Part shown: positions 25,322 through 34,294 of the stretch, one piece after another
Position numbering within the stretch: position 1 is the stretch's first letter
Layout of the letters: each line of letters begins with the position of its first letter
Assembly (NCBI RefSeq): GCF_963691685.1
Contig: NZ_OY829290.1
Span: forward strand, 4,119,001-4,183,000
DNA: 64,000 nt
Reading direction: 5' to 3'
Source: Thalassovita sp.
GTDB lineage: Bacteria; Pseudomonadota; Alphaproteobacteria; Rhodobacterales; Rhodobacteraceae
Notes under the pieces: generated by a model
Seen by the model: the letters and a program-made list of their open reading frames with translations, nothing else
What the model was told of the DNA's origin: nothing
The model's database searches: none
Program-made: the position numbers and the translations under genes

Positions 25322-26134
25322 TCAGCCGTAGGTGGGGTGGAAGCGGCCGGTGGGGGAGAGGGTGAAGATCTCAAACCCGTCTGCCGTCACGCCGATGGAA
25401 TGTTCAAACTGCGCTGACAGCGATTTATCGCGGGTCACGGCGGTCCAGTCATCCGCCAGCACTTTGGTTTCAGGACGGCCCAGGTTGATCATCGGCTCAA
25501 TGGTAAAGAACATGCCTTCTTCCAGCACCGCTTCGGTGCCGGGGCGGCCGTAGTGCAGCACGTTGGGCGGCGCGTGGAACACCCGGCCCAGACCGTGGCC
25601 GCAGAAGTCACGCACCACGCTCATGCGGTGGCTTTCGGCGTAGCTTTGAATGGCGTGGCCGATGTCGCCAAAGGTGTTGCCGGGTTTGACCGCTTCGATG
25701 CCTTTGAACAGCGCATCATGGGTCACCTGGATCAGACGCTCAGCCTTGCGGCTGAGTTTGCCTGCGACATACATCCGGCTTGAATCGCCAAACCAGCCAT
25801 CCACGATCACCGTGACGTCGATGTTCAGGATGTCGCCATCTTTCAGCTTCTTCTCACCGGGAATGCCGTGGCAGACCACATGGTTGATCGAGATGCAGCT
25901 GGCGTGCTGATAGCCTTTGTAGCCGATGGTCGCCGAGGTGGCGCCAGCCTCTTTCACCTTTTCTTCGATGATCCGGTCAATCTCACCGGTGGTTTGGCCG
26001 GGGAAGACATGTTCGGCAATCTCATCAAGGATCTTGGCCGTCAGCGCGCCAGCTTTATGCATGCCAGCAAAATCCGCAGCCTGATGGATGCGGATACCGT
26101 CGCGTGTAATACGGCCCTGATGCGTCTCGTTCAC
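25322..26134 (-). CDS. map: Methionine aminopeptidase, type I
   Basis: A 270-residue dinuclear metalloprotease removing the initiator methionine. All five metal ligands are visible: D106 and D117 (NIDVTVIVDGWFGDSS), H180 (CGHGLGRVFH), E213 (IEPMINLG) and E244 (FEHSIGV). The start is a GTG at 26134 preceded by AAAGGGTGATCCC; the first ATG (residue 25) would cut into the conserved domain. No upstream partner shares its strand closely except sfsA 83 bases away. Confidence 0.95.
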   Translation of the reverse strand: MNETHQGRITRDGIRIHQAADFAGMHKAGALTAKILDEIAEHVFPGQTTGEIDRIIEEKVKEAGATSATIGYKGYQHASCISINHVVCHGIPGEKKLKDGDILNIDVTVIVDGWFGDSSRMYVAGKLSRKAERLIQVTHDALFKGIEAVKPGNTFGDIGHAIQSYAESHRMSVVRDFCGHGLGRVFHAPPNVLHYGRPGTEAVLEEGMFFTIEPMINLGRPETKVLADDWTAVTRDKSLSAQFEHSIGVTADGFEIFTLSPTGRFHPTYG

Positions 26135-26217
26135 GGGATCACCCTTTTCACAAAAACCATTTCACCCGTATTTAGGGTGTTTATCCCCTGAGGACCAGAG
26201 GCAGCCGCAGAAGGGGG

Positions 26218-26919
26218 CTAGGCGTGAACAAATGGCAACGCTTTGCCGACCTCAACCGCCTCAGGCGTGATCGCGCAATCAAAGCACAGGATCTCGACCC
26301 CGGCGGCCACCGCTTGTGTCAGCCCCGCCGCATAGGCTGGATCAATGTCAGCGGCGATGCTGACCCGGTCACAATCGGTGCGCTGCACCAGATAAAGCAT
26401 CACGGCCCGTTGGCCACCTTCGACGATTTTGGTCAGCTCGCCCAAGTGTTTCAGCCCGCGGGCGGTCACGCTGTCGGGAAATTCCGCCAGCCCCGGTTGA
26501 CGGCAGAGTGTCACGGATTTCACTTCGACATAACAGTCCGGTCCAGCGCCTGAGAGCAGGAAATCGATCCGGCTCTTTTCGCCATATTTCACCTCTGGCC
26601 GCACCTCGGGTGCCTCAAGGCCCGGCACCTCGCCCGCCATTAAAGCCGCCTTCAGGGCGCGGTTGGGCACCGAGGTATCGACCCCGGTGAAATGGCCGTT
26701 TTCATGATCCACCAGCCGCCAGCCGAACTTGAGCTTTTTCTTCGGATCGTCGTTTGGCTCCAGCCAGATCTTCATGCCTTCCTCGGCCAGCCCCATCATC
26801 GATCCGGGGTTGGCGCAATGGGCTGTCACCTCACGGCCATCGTCTAAAATCACATCGGCCAGAAAGCGTTTGTAGCGACGGATCAGCCGGGCGGGGACAA
26901 GAGGGGTAGGAAAGCGCAT
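26218..26919 (-). CDS. sfsA: Sugar fermentation stimulation protein homologue
   Basis: A 233-residue SfsA. Typical blocks: RFPTPLVPARLIRRYKRFLADV (OB-fold N-terminus), TAHCANPGSMMGL, the nuclease-like core KYGEKSRIDFLL and VEVKSVTLC, and AVMLYLVQRTDCDRVSIAADIDPAYA. The PD-(D/E)xK-like D-x-n-E-V-K arrangement is intact. The protein binds DNA in E. coli, but its physiological role is unclear. It precedes map on the minus strand and diverges from the cinA-like gene. Confidence 0.94.
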   Translation of the reverse strand: MRFPTPLVPARLIRRYKRFLADVILDDGREVTAHCANPGSMMGLAEEGMKIWLEPNDDPKKKLKFGWRLVDHENGHFTGVDTSVPNRALKAALMAGEVPGLEAPEVRPEVKYGEKSRIDFLLSGAGPDCYVEVKSVTLCRQPGLAEFPDSVTARGLKHLGELTKIVEGGQRAVMLYLVQRTDCDRVSIAADIDPAYAAGLTQAVAAGVEILCFDCAITPEAVEVGKALPFVHA

Positions 26920-26966
26920 ATCTCGCGCCTATACCGGGGGAAAAGATTTCGCAAGGAAGGAGAGGC

Positions 26967-27692
26967 ATGATGCAAAATCCAACAGCCGCCATGTTGGTGA
27001 TCGGGGATGAAATCCTGTCGGGGCGCACCCGTGACAGCAACATGCACCACCTTGCCAATGAGCTAACCAAACACGGCATCGACCTGAAAGAAGCGCGCAT
27101 GGTCTCAGACGAGGCTGAGGCGATCACCAGCGCGGTCAAGGCACTGGCCGCCAGCTATGACCATGTCTTTACCTCGGGCGGGATTGGCCCCACCCATGAT
27201 GACATCACTGCAGAATGCATTGCCGCAGCCTTTGACACCCCCATTGGCGTGCGTGACGATGCCCGCGCCATTCTGCAGGCCCATTATGACCGGTCAGGTC
27301 AGGAGCTGAATGAGGCCCGTCTGCGCATGGCGCGTATCCCGGATGGCGCGGCCTTGATTGACAATCCAATCTCTGCCGCCCCCGGATTCACGTTGGAAAA
27401 CGTGCATGTCATGGCCGGGGTACCGACAATTTTCCAGACGATGGTGGCCTCCATCCTGCCCACGCTCACCGGCGGGGCACCGCTCCTCAGCCAGAGCCTG
27501 CGGGTGGAACGTGGCGAAGGTGACATTGCCGCGCCGCTGACCGCGCTGGCTGAGGCCTATCCAGATCTGTCCTTCGGATCCTATCCGTTCAGCCAAAACG
27601 GCATCTATGGCACCAATATCGTGATCCGTGGCCAGGATGGCGTGCAGCTGGATCAGGCGATGACCGCGCTGAGCGAGGCGATGAACACATGA
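26967..27692 (+). CDS. CinA N-terminal/MoaB-like molybdopterin-binding domain protein
   Basis: A 241-residue protein consisting only of the CinA competence/damage-inducible (COG1058) domain: MLVIGDEILSGRTRDSN at the N-terminus and TSGGIGPTHDDITAE (molybdopterin/nucleotide-binding loop) near 70-84. The C-terminal nicotinamide-nucleotide deamidase domain of full CinA is absent, as is common in alphaproteobacteria where it is a separate gene. AAGGAGAG precedes the double ATG at 26967. Its stop overlaps the GNAT start. Confidence 0.9.
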   Translation: MMQNPTAAMLVIGDEILSGRTRDSNMHHLANELTKHGIDLKEARMVSDEAEAITSAVKALAASYDHVFTSGGIGPTHDDITAECIAAAFDTPIGVRDDARAILQAHYDRSGQELNEARLRMARIPDGAALIDNPISAAPGFTLENVHVMAGVPTIFQTMVASILPTLTGGAPLLSQSLRVERGEGDIAAPLTALAEAYPDLSFGSYPFSQNGIYGTNIVIRGQDGVQLDQAMTALSEAMNT

Positions 27693-28417
27693 TGCCCGAT
27701 GCAAATGCGCTTTATGATGTGATTGACGGCACCTGGCCGGCCGCCACCGAACGGCGCGTGGGCCCCTGGCTGATCCGGGATGGTCAGGGTGGCGGGCAGC
27801 GGGTCTCGGCCACAGTGGCCAAGGCCCCTTTCACCGCCACTGACCTGCCTGCGGCAGAGGCCGCGATGCAGGCCTTGAACCAGCCCCGCCTGTTCCAGAT
27901 CCGCCAGGGCGATGAGGCATTGGATCAGCTGCTGGCTGAAAACGGCTATCAGGTTGTGGATCCGGTAAACCTTTGGGTGGCAACCGTGGATGACATCGCC
28001 ACCGAATTCCCGCCCCCCGTCACCGCCTTTCAGGTTTGGGAACCGCTGGCGATCCAGCTGGACATCTGGGCCAAAGGCGGCATCGGTCCGGACCGTATCA
28101 AGGTGATGCACCGCGCCGAAGGGGCCAAGACCGCGCTGCTGGGCCGTTTGAACGATTCCCCAGCGGGTGCCGGGTTTGTCGCGATACACAACGGCATTGC
28201 CATGGTGCATGCGCTTGAGGTGCTGGAACATCAGCGCAAACAGGGCATGGGGCGGTATTTCATGCGGCTCGCCGCCTTCTGGGCGCGCGACAATGGGGCG
28301 TCACATCTGTCTGTGGTCTGCACCCAAGCGAACAAAGGCGCCAATGCGCTTTATTCCAGTTTAGGAATGTCTCTTGCAGGACAGTACCATTACCGCAAAC
28401 ATGGCGATGACCTGTAA
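27689..28417 (+). CDS. GNAT family N-acetyltransferase
   Basis: A 242-residue protein; the C-terminal 100 residues carry the acetyl-CoA-binding A motif (VLEHQRKQGMGRYFMRLAAFWARDNGASHLSVVCTQANKGANALYSSLGM). The N-terminal half is divergent and may be a second degenerate GNAT fold or substrate-recognition part. Starts at the ATGATG at 27689 overlapping the cinA-like stop. Substrate unknown. Confidence 0.87.
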   Translation: MMPDANALYDVIDGTWPAATERRVGPWLIRDGQGGGQRVSATVAKAPFTATDLPAAEAAMQALNQPRLFQIRQGDEALDQLLAENGYQVVDPVNLWVATVDDIATEFPPPVTAFQVWEPLAIQLDIWAKGGIGPDRIKVMHRAEGAKTALLGRLNDSPAGAGFVAIHNGIAMVHALEVLEHQRKQGMGRYFMRLAAFWARDNGASHLSVVCTQANKGANALYSSLGMSLAGQYHYRKHGDDL

Positions 28418-28436
28418 CCGAACACGAAAGACCAAC

Positions 28437-29015
28437 ATGAGCCGCCAAGACGACATGCCCACCGCCCTTGATCTGCCGATGGTGGATCCGCTGCCAGAGC
28501 AAACACAAAAGTATTTCGACATTTGTCAGGACAAACTGGGATTGGTGCCCAACGTGCTGAAGGCGCATGCCTTTGACATTGAAAAGCTCAACGCTTTCAC
28601 TGCGCTTTACAACAACATCATGCTGGCCGAGAGCGGCCTCAGCAAGCTTGAGCGGGAAATGATCGCGGTTGTGGTCTCGTCTGAAAACAAATGTTTTTAC
28701 TGCCTGACCGCCCATGGCGCGGCGGTGCGTGAACTGTCAGGTAACCCCGCATTGGGGGAGATGTTGGTGATGAACTACCGTGTTGCCAACCTGCCCGCTC
28801 GTGAGCGCGCGATGCTGGATTTCTCGGTCCAGCTGACCAAGGCCAGCGCCACCATTGAGGAAAGCGACCGTCAGGTGCTGCGCGATGTTGGCTTCAGCGA
28901 ACGCGATATCTGGGACATAGCCAACACGGCGGCCTTTTACAACATGACCAACCGGGTGGCCTCGTCCTTGGACATGCGCCCGAACCCGGAATACCACGCC
29001 CAAAACCGCGGCTAA
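28437..29015 (+). CDS. Peroxidase-related carboxymuconolactone decarboxylase/AhpD-like protein
   Basis: A 192-residue AhpD-fold protein. The redox motif is ENKCFYCLTAHG, with C86-x2-C89 and H93 as in AhpD-type peroxidase-related enzymes. The N-terminus LPMVDPLPEQTQKYFDIC and C-terminal AFYNMTNRVAS are typical of this uncharacterised subgroup. It would be a thiol-based peroxidase or disulfide reductase partner. The ATG at 28437 gives the usual length; the open frame upstream overlaps the GNAT gene. Only a weak ribosome site is present. Confidence 0.88.
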   Translation: MSRQDDMPTALDLPMVDPLPEQTQKYFDICQDKLGLVPNVLKAHAFDIEKLNAFTALYNNIMLAESGLSKLEREMIAVVVSSENKCFYCLTAHGAAVRELSGNPALGEMLVMNYRVANLPARERAMLDFSVQLTKASATIEESDRQVLRDVGFSERDIWDIANTAAFYNMTNRVASSLDMRPNPEYHAQNRG

Positions 29016-29021
29016 GACACA

Positions 29022-29975
29022 ATGCGCACCCTTGCTTTCCTCACCTGTCTGGCGCTGCCAGCCCCCGCGATGGCCACCAGCCTGACGCTGGAGCTGCCCG
29101 TCGGCAGTGAGGTTCTGCGCGATCAGACCAGCCAGCTGGACAGCTACGCCCTGCCCGTCGGTACCTTTGCCGATGGCCAGCTGCCGGTGCTGGACCTTCA
29201 GGGGCTGGTGCATCGCGGCAGCTGGTCGGTGGCGTCGCAGGGGCTGACCTCACTGCAGCTGCTGGATCCCTTGCAGACCCAGCTGGAAGCGTTGGGCTAC
29301 ACCATCCTTTTTTCCTGTGACACGCAGGCCTGCGGCGGCTTTGACTTCCGGTTTGAGACCGAGGTGCTGCCCGCCCCTGATATGCATGTGGACCTGAGCG
29401 ATTTCCGGTTTCTGGCGGCGCAGAACGGCGACAAGGATCATCTGGGCCTGTTGGTGTCACGATCTGCCAACACCGGGTTCATCCAGATGATCCGGGTGAC
29501 GGATGCGGCAGACACCGACGGGGTGATTGCCGCCAACACACCTGAGGGTCCTGCCGAGGTTCCGGATGTCGCCCGTCTGACCAACAGTGACATCGCCAGC
29601 GATACCGTGCCGCACCTGCAGGCGCAGGGACATGTGGTGCTGGAGGATCTGTCCTTTGCCACCGGATCAGCCGATCTGGGGGCCGGGCCCTTTGCCTCAC
29701 TCAACAGTTTGGCGGCGTACCTCAAGGCCGATCCCTCACGCCGGGTGGCGCTGGTCGGCCACACCGATGCCCTCGGCACGCTGGAGCGCAACATCAACCT
29801 GTCCAAACGCCGGGCCGCCTCGGTCCGGGATCGGCTGATTGCCGTCCATGGTGTCTCATCCGCGCAGTTGGACGCCGAGGGCATGGGATACCTGGCGCCA
29901 CGCGGACCAAACCTGACCGAGGAAGGGCGCGAAGCAAACCGCCGGGTTGAGGCGGTTCTTCTGAACACCGAATAG
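29022..29975 (+). CDS. OmpA family protein (peptidoglycan-binding C-terminal domain)
   Basis: A 317-residue exported protein: signal peptide MRTLAFLTCLALPAPAMA, a family-specific N-terminal domain (about 20-190) containing a probable disulfide loop (CDTQAC), and an OmpA/MotB domain from about 200 with LSFATGSADLG...VGHTDALGTLERNINLSKRRAASVRDRL, which binds diaminopimelate. It has no outer-membrane barrel and is likely periplasmic, anchored to the wall. It starts six bases after the AhpD-like gene. Confidence 0.9.
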   Translation: MRTLAFLTCLALPAPAMATSLTLELPVGSEVLRDQTSQLDSYALPVGTFADGQLPVLDLQGLVHRGSWSVASQGLTSLQLLDPLQTQLEALGYTILFSCDTQACGGFDFRFETEVLPAPDMHVDLSDFRFLAAQNGDKDHLGLLVSRSANTGFIQMIRVTDAADTDGVIAANTPEGPAEVPDVARLTNSDIASDTVPHLQAQGHVVLEDLSFATGSADLGAGPFASLNSLAAYLKADPSRRVALVGHTDALGTLERNINLSKRRAASVRDRLIAVHGVSSAQLDAEGMGYLAPRGPNLTEEGREANRRVEAVLLNTE

Positions 29976-30005
29976 GGTTGCGGCCAACTTCGGACTGCTA
30001 TCGCG

Positions 30006-31268
30006 TCAGCCTTCGATCAAGATTGCCCTGAAATCATTCACGTTTGTGCCGGTTGGGCCGGGGGCAAAGATCTCCCCCACGGCATCAAAGGCCGTGTAGG
30101 CATCATTGCCCGCCAGCGCCTGCGCCGGATCAACCCCGGCCTGACGCATCGCAGCAGCCGTGGTGCCATCAGCAAAGGCACCGGCGTTATCCTCAGACCC
30201 ATCGATGCCATCGGTGTCTGCCGCCAGCGCTGTGACGCCAGCCACGCCATCCAATTCCATCGCCAGCGACAACAGAAATTCGCTGTTTCGCCCTCCCCGG
30301 CCCCCTTTGCCGCGCAGTGTCACGGTGGTTTCCCCACCCGACAGCATGACCAAAGGTGCCTTGAACGGGCGGTTGCGACGCACCACTTCGCGGGCCATGG
30401 CGCCATGCATCTTGGCCACTTCGCGCGCTTCGCCTTCAATGGCGTCTGACAGGATGACCGCTGGCCAACCTGCGGCCTCCGCTTTCGCGGCAGCCGCCTC
30501 AAGGGAAATCGCGGCGGAGGCGACAACATGCACCTCATTGCGGGCAAATCGCGGATCGTCTGGCTGCGGGGCATCTTCGGGCGCCTTGGCCAAATGGGCC
30601 GCGATTGCATCGGGCAGAGCAATGCCATAATCGACCACCGCTTTCAGTGCTTCGGCCCGGCCCACCGGATCCGGCACCGTCGGCCCCGAAGCCACCTGCG
30701 CAGGGTCATCGCCCGGCACGTCGGACACCACCAACGACACCACCCGCGCCGGCGCACAGGCCGCGGCCAGCCGGCCACCTTTGATCCCGCTCACCTGTTT
30801 GCGCACAGCGTTCATCGCCCCGATGGGCGCACCCGAGGCCAACAGCGCCTCATTCAACGCCACCTCATCGGCAAAGCTCAGCCCCTCAGCCGGGGCCGCC
30901 AGCAGGGCGGAGCCGCCACCGCAAACCAGCGCCACCACCAGATCATCCGCACTCAGGCCCTGAACCTGCTGAGACAGCGCCTCAGACGCCGCCAGACCAG
31001 CCGCATCCGGCACCGGGTGCGCAGCCTCCAACACGGTCACATGCTGGGTCTCACAGGCGTAGCCATAGCGGGTGACCACCGTGCCCTCAACCGGTTCCCC
31101 CCAAAGCTCCTCAAAGGCTGCGGCCAGTTGCGCCGCGCCTTTGCCCGCGCCGATCACAATCGTGCGGCCTTTGGGTTTTTCCGGCAAATGCGCCGCCAAT
31201 GCCAGCTTCGGATCTGCGGCAGCGATGGCTGCATCAAACAGTTCGGTCAAAAATGCGCGGTGTTCCAA
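30006..31268 (-). CDS. Glycerate 2-kinase (DUF4147/MOFRL, TtuD type; formerly 'hydroxypyruvate reductase')
   Basis: A 420-residue protein with the N-terminal GIGAGKGAAQLA-like nucleotide-binding loop (VIGAGKGAAQLA), VCGGGSALLAAP, the GAMNAVRKQVSGIKGGRLA block and C-terminal MOFRL part GGETTVTLRGKGGRGGRNSEFLL and AADTDGIDGS. It phosphorylates glycerate to 2-phosphoglycerate in glyoxylate, serine or tartrate metabolism. The start is a TTG at 31268 with AGGAGGGG just upstream. It might work with the glcDEF glycolate oxidase 28 kb away, but no gene link is seen. Confidence 0.92.
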   Translation of the reverse strand: MEHRAFLTELFDAAIAAADPKLALAAHLPEKPKGRTIVIGAGKGAAQLAAAFEELWGEPVEGTVVTRYGYACETQHVTVLEAAHPVPDAAGLAASEALSQQVQGLSADDLVVALVCGGGSALLAAPAEGLSFADEVALNEALLASGAPIGAMNAVRKQVSGIKGGRLAAACAPARVVSLVVSDVPGDDPAQVASGPTVPDPVGRAEALKAVVDYGIALPDAIAAHLAKAPEDAPQPDDPRFARNEVHVVASAAISLEAAAAKAEAAGWPAVILSDAIEGEAREVAKMHGAMAREVVRRNRPFKAPLVMLSGGETTVTLRGKGGRGGRNSEFLLSLAMELDGVAGVTALAADTDGIDGSEDNAGAFADGTTAAAMRQAGVDPAQALAGNDAYTAFDAVGEIFAPGPTGTNVNDFRAILIEG

Positions 31269-31520
31269 GGGCCCCTCCTGTTTGCGCGAACATTAGAAAC
31301 GACGCTGGGTAAAGAAAAGCGCAAAGCGCCCGCGTGCTGCGCAATCTCCTGCAAAAAAGGCCCATCATGGGCACTGCACCCCACAACTCAAATTTGGCCC
31401 TAATCGCATTCCCAATCTGGACCTACGCAAGCGCAGGATTTCCCCGTTCAATAACGCCAACGCCCAAGGTCAGCGACACGCCTGCCCAACGGCCCTCCCC
31501 TAAGAAGAAAGGACAGTCCC

Positions 31521-32915
31521 ATGGACGGCACCCGTGACAACGATATTCAGGCAGTGGTTGACGCAGACCGCGCCCACGTCTGGCATCACCTGACCCAACA
31601 CAAACCCTTTGAAGAAGCCGAGCCGCGCATCATCATCGAAGGCAAAGGCATGCGGGTCTGGGACCAGAACGGCAAAGAATACATCGATGCCGTTTCCGGT
31701 GCGGTCTGGACCGTCAACGTTGGCTATGGCCGTGAAAGCATTGCCAATGCGGTGCAGGAACAGCTGATGAAGATGTGCTACTTCGCGCAGGCGGCGGGTT
31801 CGATCCCCGGGTCCAAGTTTGCTGAGAAGCTGATCTCGAAGATGCCGGGCATGAGCCGCGTTTACTACTGCAACGCCGGATCTGAGGCCAATGAGAAGGT
31901 CTTCAAGATGGTGCGCCAGATTTCGCACAAGAGATATGGCGGCAAGAAAAACAAGATCCTCTACCGGGATCGTGACTACCACGGCAGCTCACTGGCGACG
32001 ATGTCGGCGGGCGGTCAAGATGAGCGGAACCTGCAGTATGGTCCCTTCGCGCCGGGCTTCGTTCGGGTGCCGCATTGCATGGAATACCGCAAGGATGAAC
32101 TGGGGCTGGGCCATCTGGAAGGCGAGGCCTTCGGCATCGCTGCAGCCAACCTGATTGAGGATGTGATCCTGCGCGAAGGCCCGGACACCATCGGCCTGCT
32201 GTGCCTGGAACCAGTGACCGCCGGCGGTGGCGTCATCACCCCGCCCGAAGGCTACTGGCCGCGCGTGCAGGAGATCTGCAAAAAGTACGACATCCTCTTG
32301 CACATCGACGAAGTGGTTTGTGGCATTGGCCGCACCGGCACCTGGTTTGGCTACCAGCAATACGGCATCCAGCCGGACTTTGTGACCATGGCCAAAGGCG
32401 TGGCCTCGGGCTACGCGGCGATCGCTTGTATGGTCGCGACCGAGGAAGTCTTTGACTGCTTCAAATCGGACCCGTCGGACAAGCTGGATCACTTCCGCGA
32501 TATTTCCACCTTCGGCGGCTGCGCCGGTGGCCCGGCGGCCGCACTGGAAAACATGCGCATCATCGAAGATGAGGGCCTGCTGGAAAACTGCGAGAAGATG
32601 GGCGAGCGGTTCTTTGCAAACCTTGAAGCGCTGAAGGAAAAGCACGCCGTGATCGGTGACGTCCGTGGCAAGGGCCTGTTCCTGGGTGCGGAACTGGTCA
32701 AAGACCGCGACAGCAAAGAGCCGGTGGATGAGGCGCAGGTTGGCGCCGTTGTGGCCGCCTGTGGCGCGATGGGCGTGATCATCGGTGCATCTAACCGCTC
32801 GGTTCCCGGGCGCAACAATGTGCTGTGTTTCTCACCCTCGCTGATCGTCACCGCAGAAGACGTGGACAAGATCACCGACACGGTTGATCAGGCGCTGACG
32901 CAGGTGTTTGGCTGA
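31521..32915 (+). CDS. Class III PLP aminotransferase, taurine:pyruvate-aminotransferase-like
   Basis: A 464-residue fold-type I aminotransferase. PLP lysine K292 is in TMAKGVASGYA, D263 in HIDEVVCG, and the phosphate-binding region in YYCNAGSEANEKVFKM. The N-terminus (NDIQAVVDADRAHVWHH) and core (YGPFAPGFVRVPHC, CLEPVTAGGGVITPP) closely recall roseobacter Tpa enzymes, which move the amino group of taurine to pyruvate. However no taurine regulator, transporter, xsc or pta is adjacent, so another omega-amino acid is possible. AAGGACAG precedes the ATG; the stop overlaps the next gene by one base. Confidence 0.82.
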   Translation: MDGTRDNDIQAVVDADRAHVWHHLTQHKPFEEAEPRIIIEGKGMRVWDQNGKEYIDAVSGAVWTVNVGYGRESIANAVQEQLMKMCYFAQAAGSIPGSKFAEKLISKMPGMSRVYYCNAGSEANEKVFKMVRQISHKRYGGKKNKILYRDRDYHGSSLATMSAGGQDERNLQYGPFAPGFVRVPHCMEYRKDELGLGHLEGEAFGIAAANLIEDVILREGPDTIGLLCLEPVTAGGGVITPPEGYWPRVQEICKKYDILLHIDEVVCGIGRTGTWFGYQQYGIQPDFVTMAKGVASGYAAIACMVATEEVFDCFKSDPSDKLDHFRDISTFGGCAGGPAAALENMRIIEDEGLLENCEKMGERFFANLEALKEKHAVIGDVRGKGLFLGAELVKDRDSKEPVDEAQVGAVVAACGAMGVIIGASNRSVPGRNNVLCFSPSLIVTAEDVDKITDTVDQALTQVFG

Positions 32916-33505
32916 TGTGGCCGACACCGGTAACCTTAGGGGGGCAGCACGTTGTGCTGGCCCCTTTGTCTATGGACCACCACGACGCCCTGCAGGCGGC
33001 CAGCGCCAGCGGTCAGATGCACCGGCTGTGGTACACCTCGATCCCCTCTGCCGACGGGATGAAAGCGGAGATTGAGCGCCGCCTTTCCTTGCAGGCCGCA
33101 GGCTCCATGCTGCCCTTCACCGTGCTGACCCCGGCGGGCAAGGCCGTGGGCATGACCACCTATATGAACATCGACGCAGCCACCAAACGGGTTGAAATCG
33201 GGTCCACCTGGTATGCGCCCGAGGTCCAGCGCGGCCCGTTGAACACCGAAGCAAAACGTCTGCTGCTGGCCCATGCCTTTGACGATCTGGACTGTGTCGC
33301 GGTGGAGTTTCGCACTCACTTCATCAACCACCAAAGCCGCCGTGCCATCGAACGGCTGGGGGCCAAGCTGGATGGGGTGCTGCGCAATCACATGCGAATG
33401 GCAGATGGCACCCTGCGGGACACCGCCGTTTATTCGATCCTGTCCAACGAATGGCCGATGGTGCGATCCCACCTGACCTGGCAGCTGGAAAAGCCGCGCG
33501 ACTGA
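32915..33505 (+). CDS. GNAT family N-acetyltransferase (RimJ/RimL-like)
   Basis: A 196-residue acetyltransferase of the ribosomal-protein-alanine type: VEIGSTWYAPEVQRGPLNTEAKRLLLAHAFDDLDCVAVEFRTHFINHQSRRAIERLGAKLDGVLRNH spans the acetyl-CoA-binding A and B motifs. Its ATG overlaps the aminotransferase stop (TGATG at 32913-32917), so they are translated together; it may acetylate a small molecule of that pathway or act as a general modifying enzyme. Confidence 0.88.
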   Translation: MWPTPVTLGGQHVVLAPLSMDHHDALQAASASGQMHRLWYTSIPSADGMKAEIERRLSLQAAGSMLPFTVLTPAGKAVGMTTYMNIDAATKRVEIGSTWYAPEVQRGPLNTEAKRLLLAHAFDDLDCVAVEFRTHFINHQSRRAIERLGAKLDGVLRNHMRMADGTLRDTAVYSILSNEWPMVRSHLTWQLEKPRD

Positions 33506-33638
33506 CCGCTGCATCCAGAAAATGCCCACGCAAGGGCCGGGCAGCATTGCGCCCGGTCCCGAGCCATGCTTTGGAGGATGTCTAAACAAGGGCATGACCC
33601 AACCCGGGATGCCCGGATGACCAAAGATAGGATCCGAC

Positions 33639-34220
33639 ATGACAAATCTCACCCGCCTCACCGGCCTGCCGCTGGCCGGCGCAATCGCAGCCTTCGCCTC
33701 CCCCGCGCTGGCGCATATGGACCCTGCGGAGCACGGATCTGTGCTGGCGGGCTTCAGCCATCCGCTGTTTGGGCTGGACCATATTCTGGCGATGATCGTT
33801 GTAGGCCTCTGGGCGGCGCAGATTGGCGGCCGGGCGATCTGGTCGGTGCCGCTGGGTTTTGTGGCCGCGATGCTGGCGGGGTTCCTCCTGTCGCTGGCGG
33901 GTGTTCCCCTGCCCGCGGTTGAGCCTATGATCCTTGCCTCCTCGGTTGTGCTGGGGTTTCTGGTCGCACTGGCGCTGCGCCCTGCCGCATATTGGGCGAT
34001 CCTGACCGTCGCGGGCTTTGCCCTGTTCCACGGTCACGCCCATGGCACCGAACTGGGCGCGGCCGAGGCCCTGCCCTACGGCGCCGGGTTCCTTTTGGCG
34101 ACAATCGTTCTGCACGGGTTCGGCACCTTGATCGGCGCTTTGCTGCAGCGCCAGGACCTGCCCCTGCGTATCCTTGGTGGCGGCACCGCCCTTGCCGGGC
34201 TGATCCTGGCGGTGGGCTGA
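33639..34220 (+). CDS. HupE/UreJ family membrane protein
   Basis: A 193-residue protein with a signal-like first helix (LAGAIAAFASPALAHMD) and about six transmembrane segments. The family hallmark HPLFGLDHILAMIVVGLWAAQ near residues 40-60 and the histidine-rich HGHAHGTELG segment, both proposed to bind nickel or cobalt, are clear. HupE/UreJ proteins usually serve hydrogenase or urease clusters, but neither is here, so it is a stand-alone metal permease candidate. Confidence 0.9.
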   Translation: MTNLTRLTGLPLAGAIAAFASPALAHMDPAEHGSVLAGFSHPLFGLDHILAMIVVGLWAAQIGGRAIWSVPLGFVAAMLAGFLLSLAGVPLPAVEPMILASSVVLGFLVALALRPAAYWAILTVAGFALFHGHAHGTELGAAEALPYGAGFLLATIVLHGFGTLIGALLQRQDLPLRILGGGTALAGLILAVG

Positions 34221-34246
34221 CACCTTAGGCTCAGACCCCAAAGCAA

Positions 34247-34275
34247 AAAGGGCCGCAATGCGCGGCCCTTTCTGT
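34247..34275. terminator. Bidirectional intrinsic terminator
   Basis: AAAGGGCCGC (34247-34256) and GCGGCCCTTT (34262-34271), loop AATGC, followed by CTGTTTC on the plus side and A/T flank CAAAAA for the minus strand. Separates the convergent HupE and permease genes. Confidence 0.88.
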
Positions 34276-34294
34276 TTCATCAGTGTGGCAGGGA

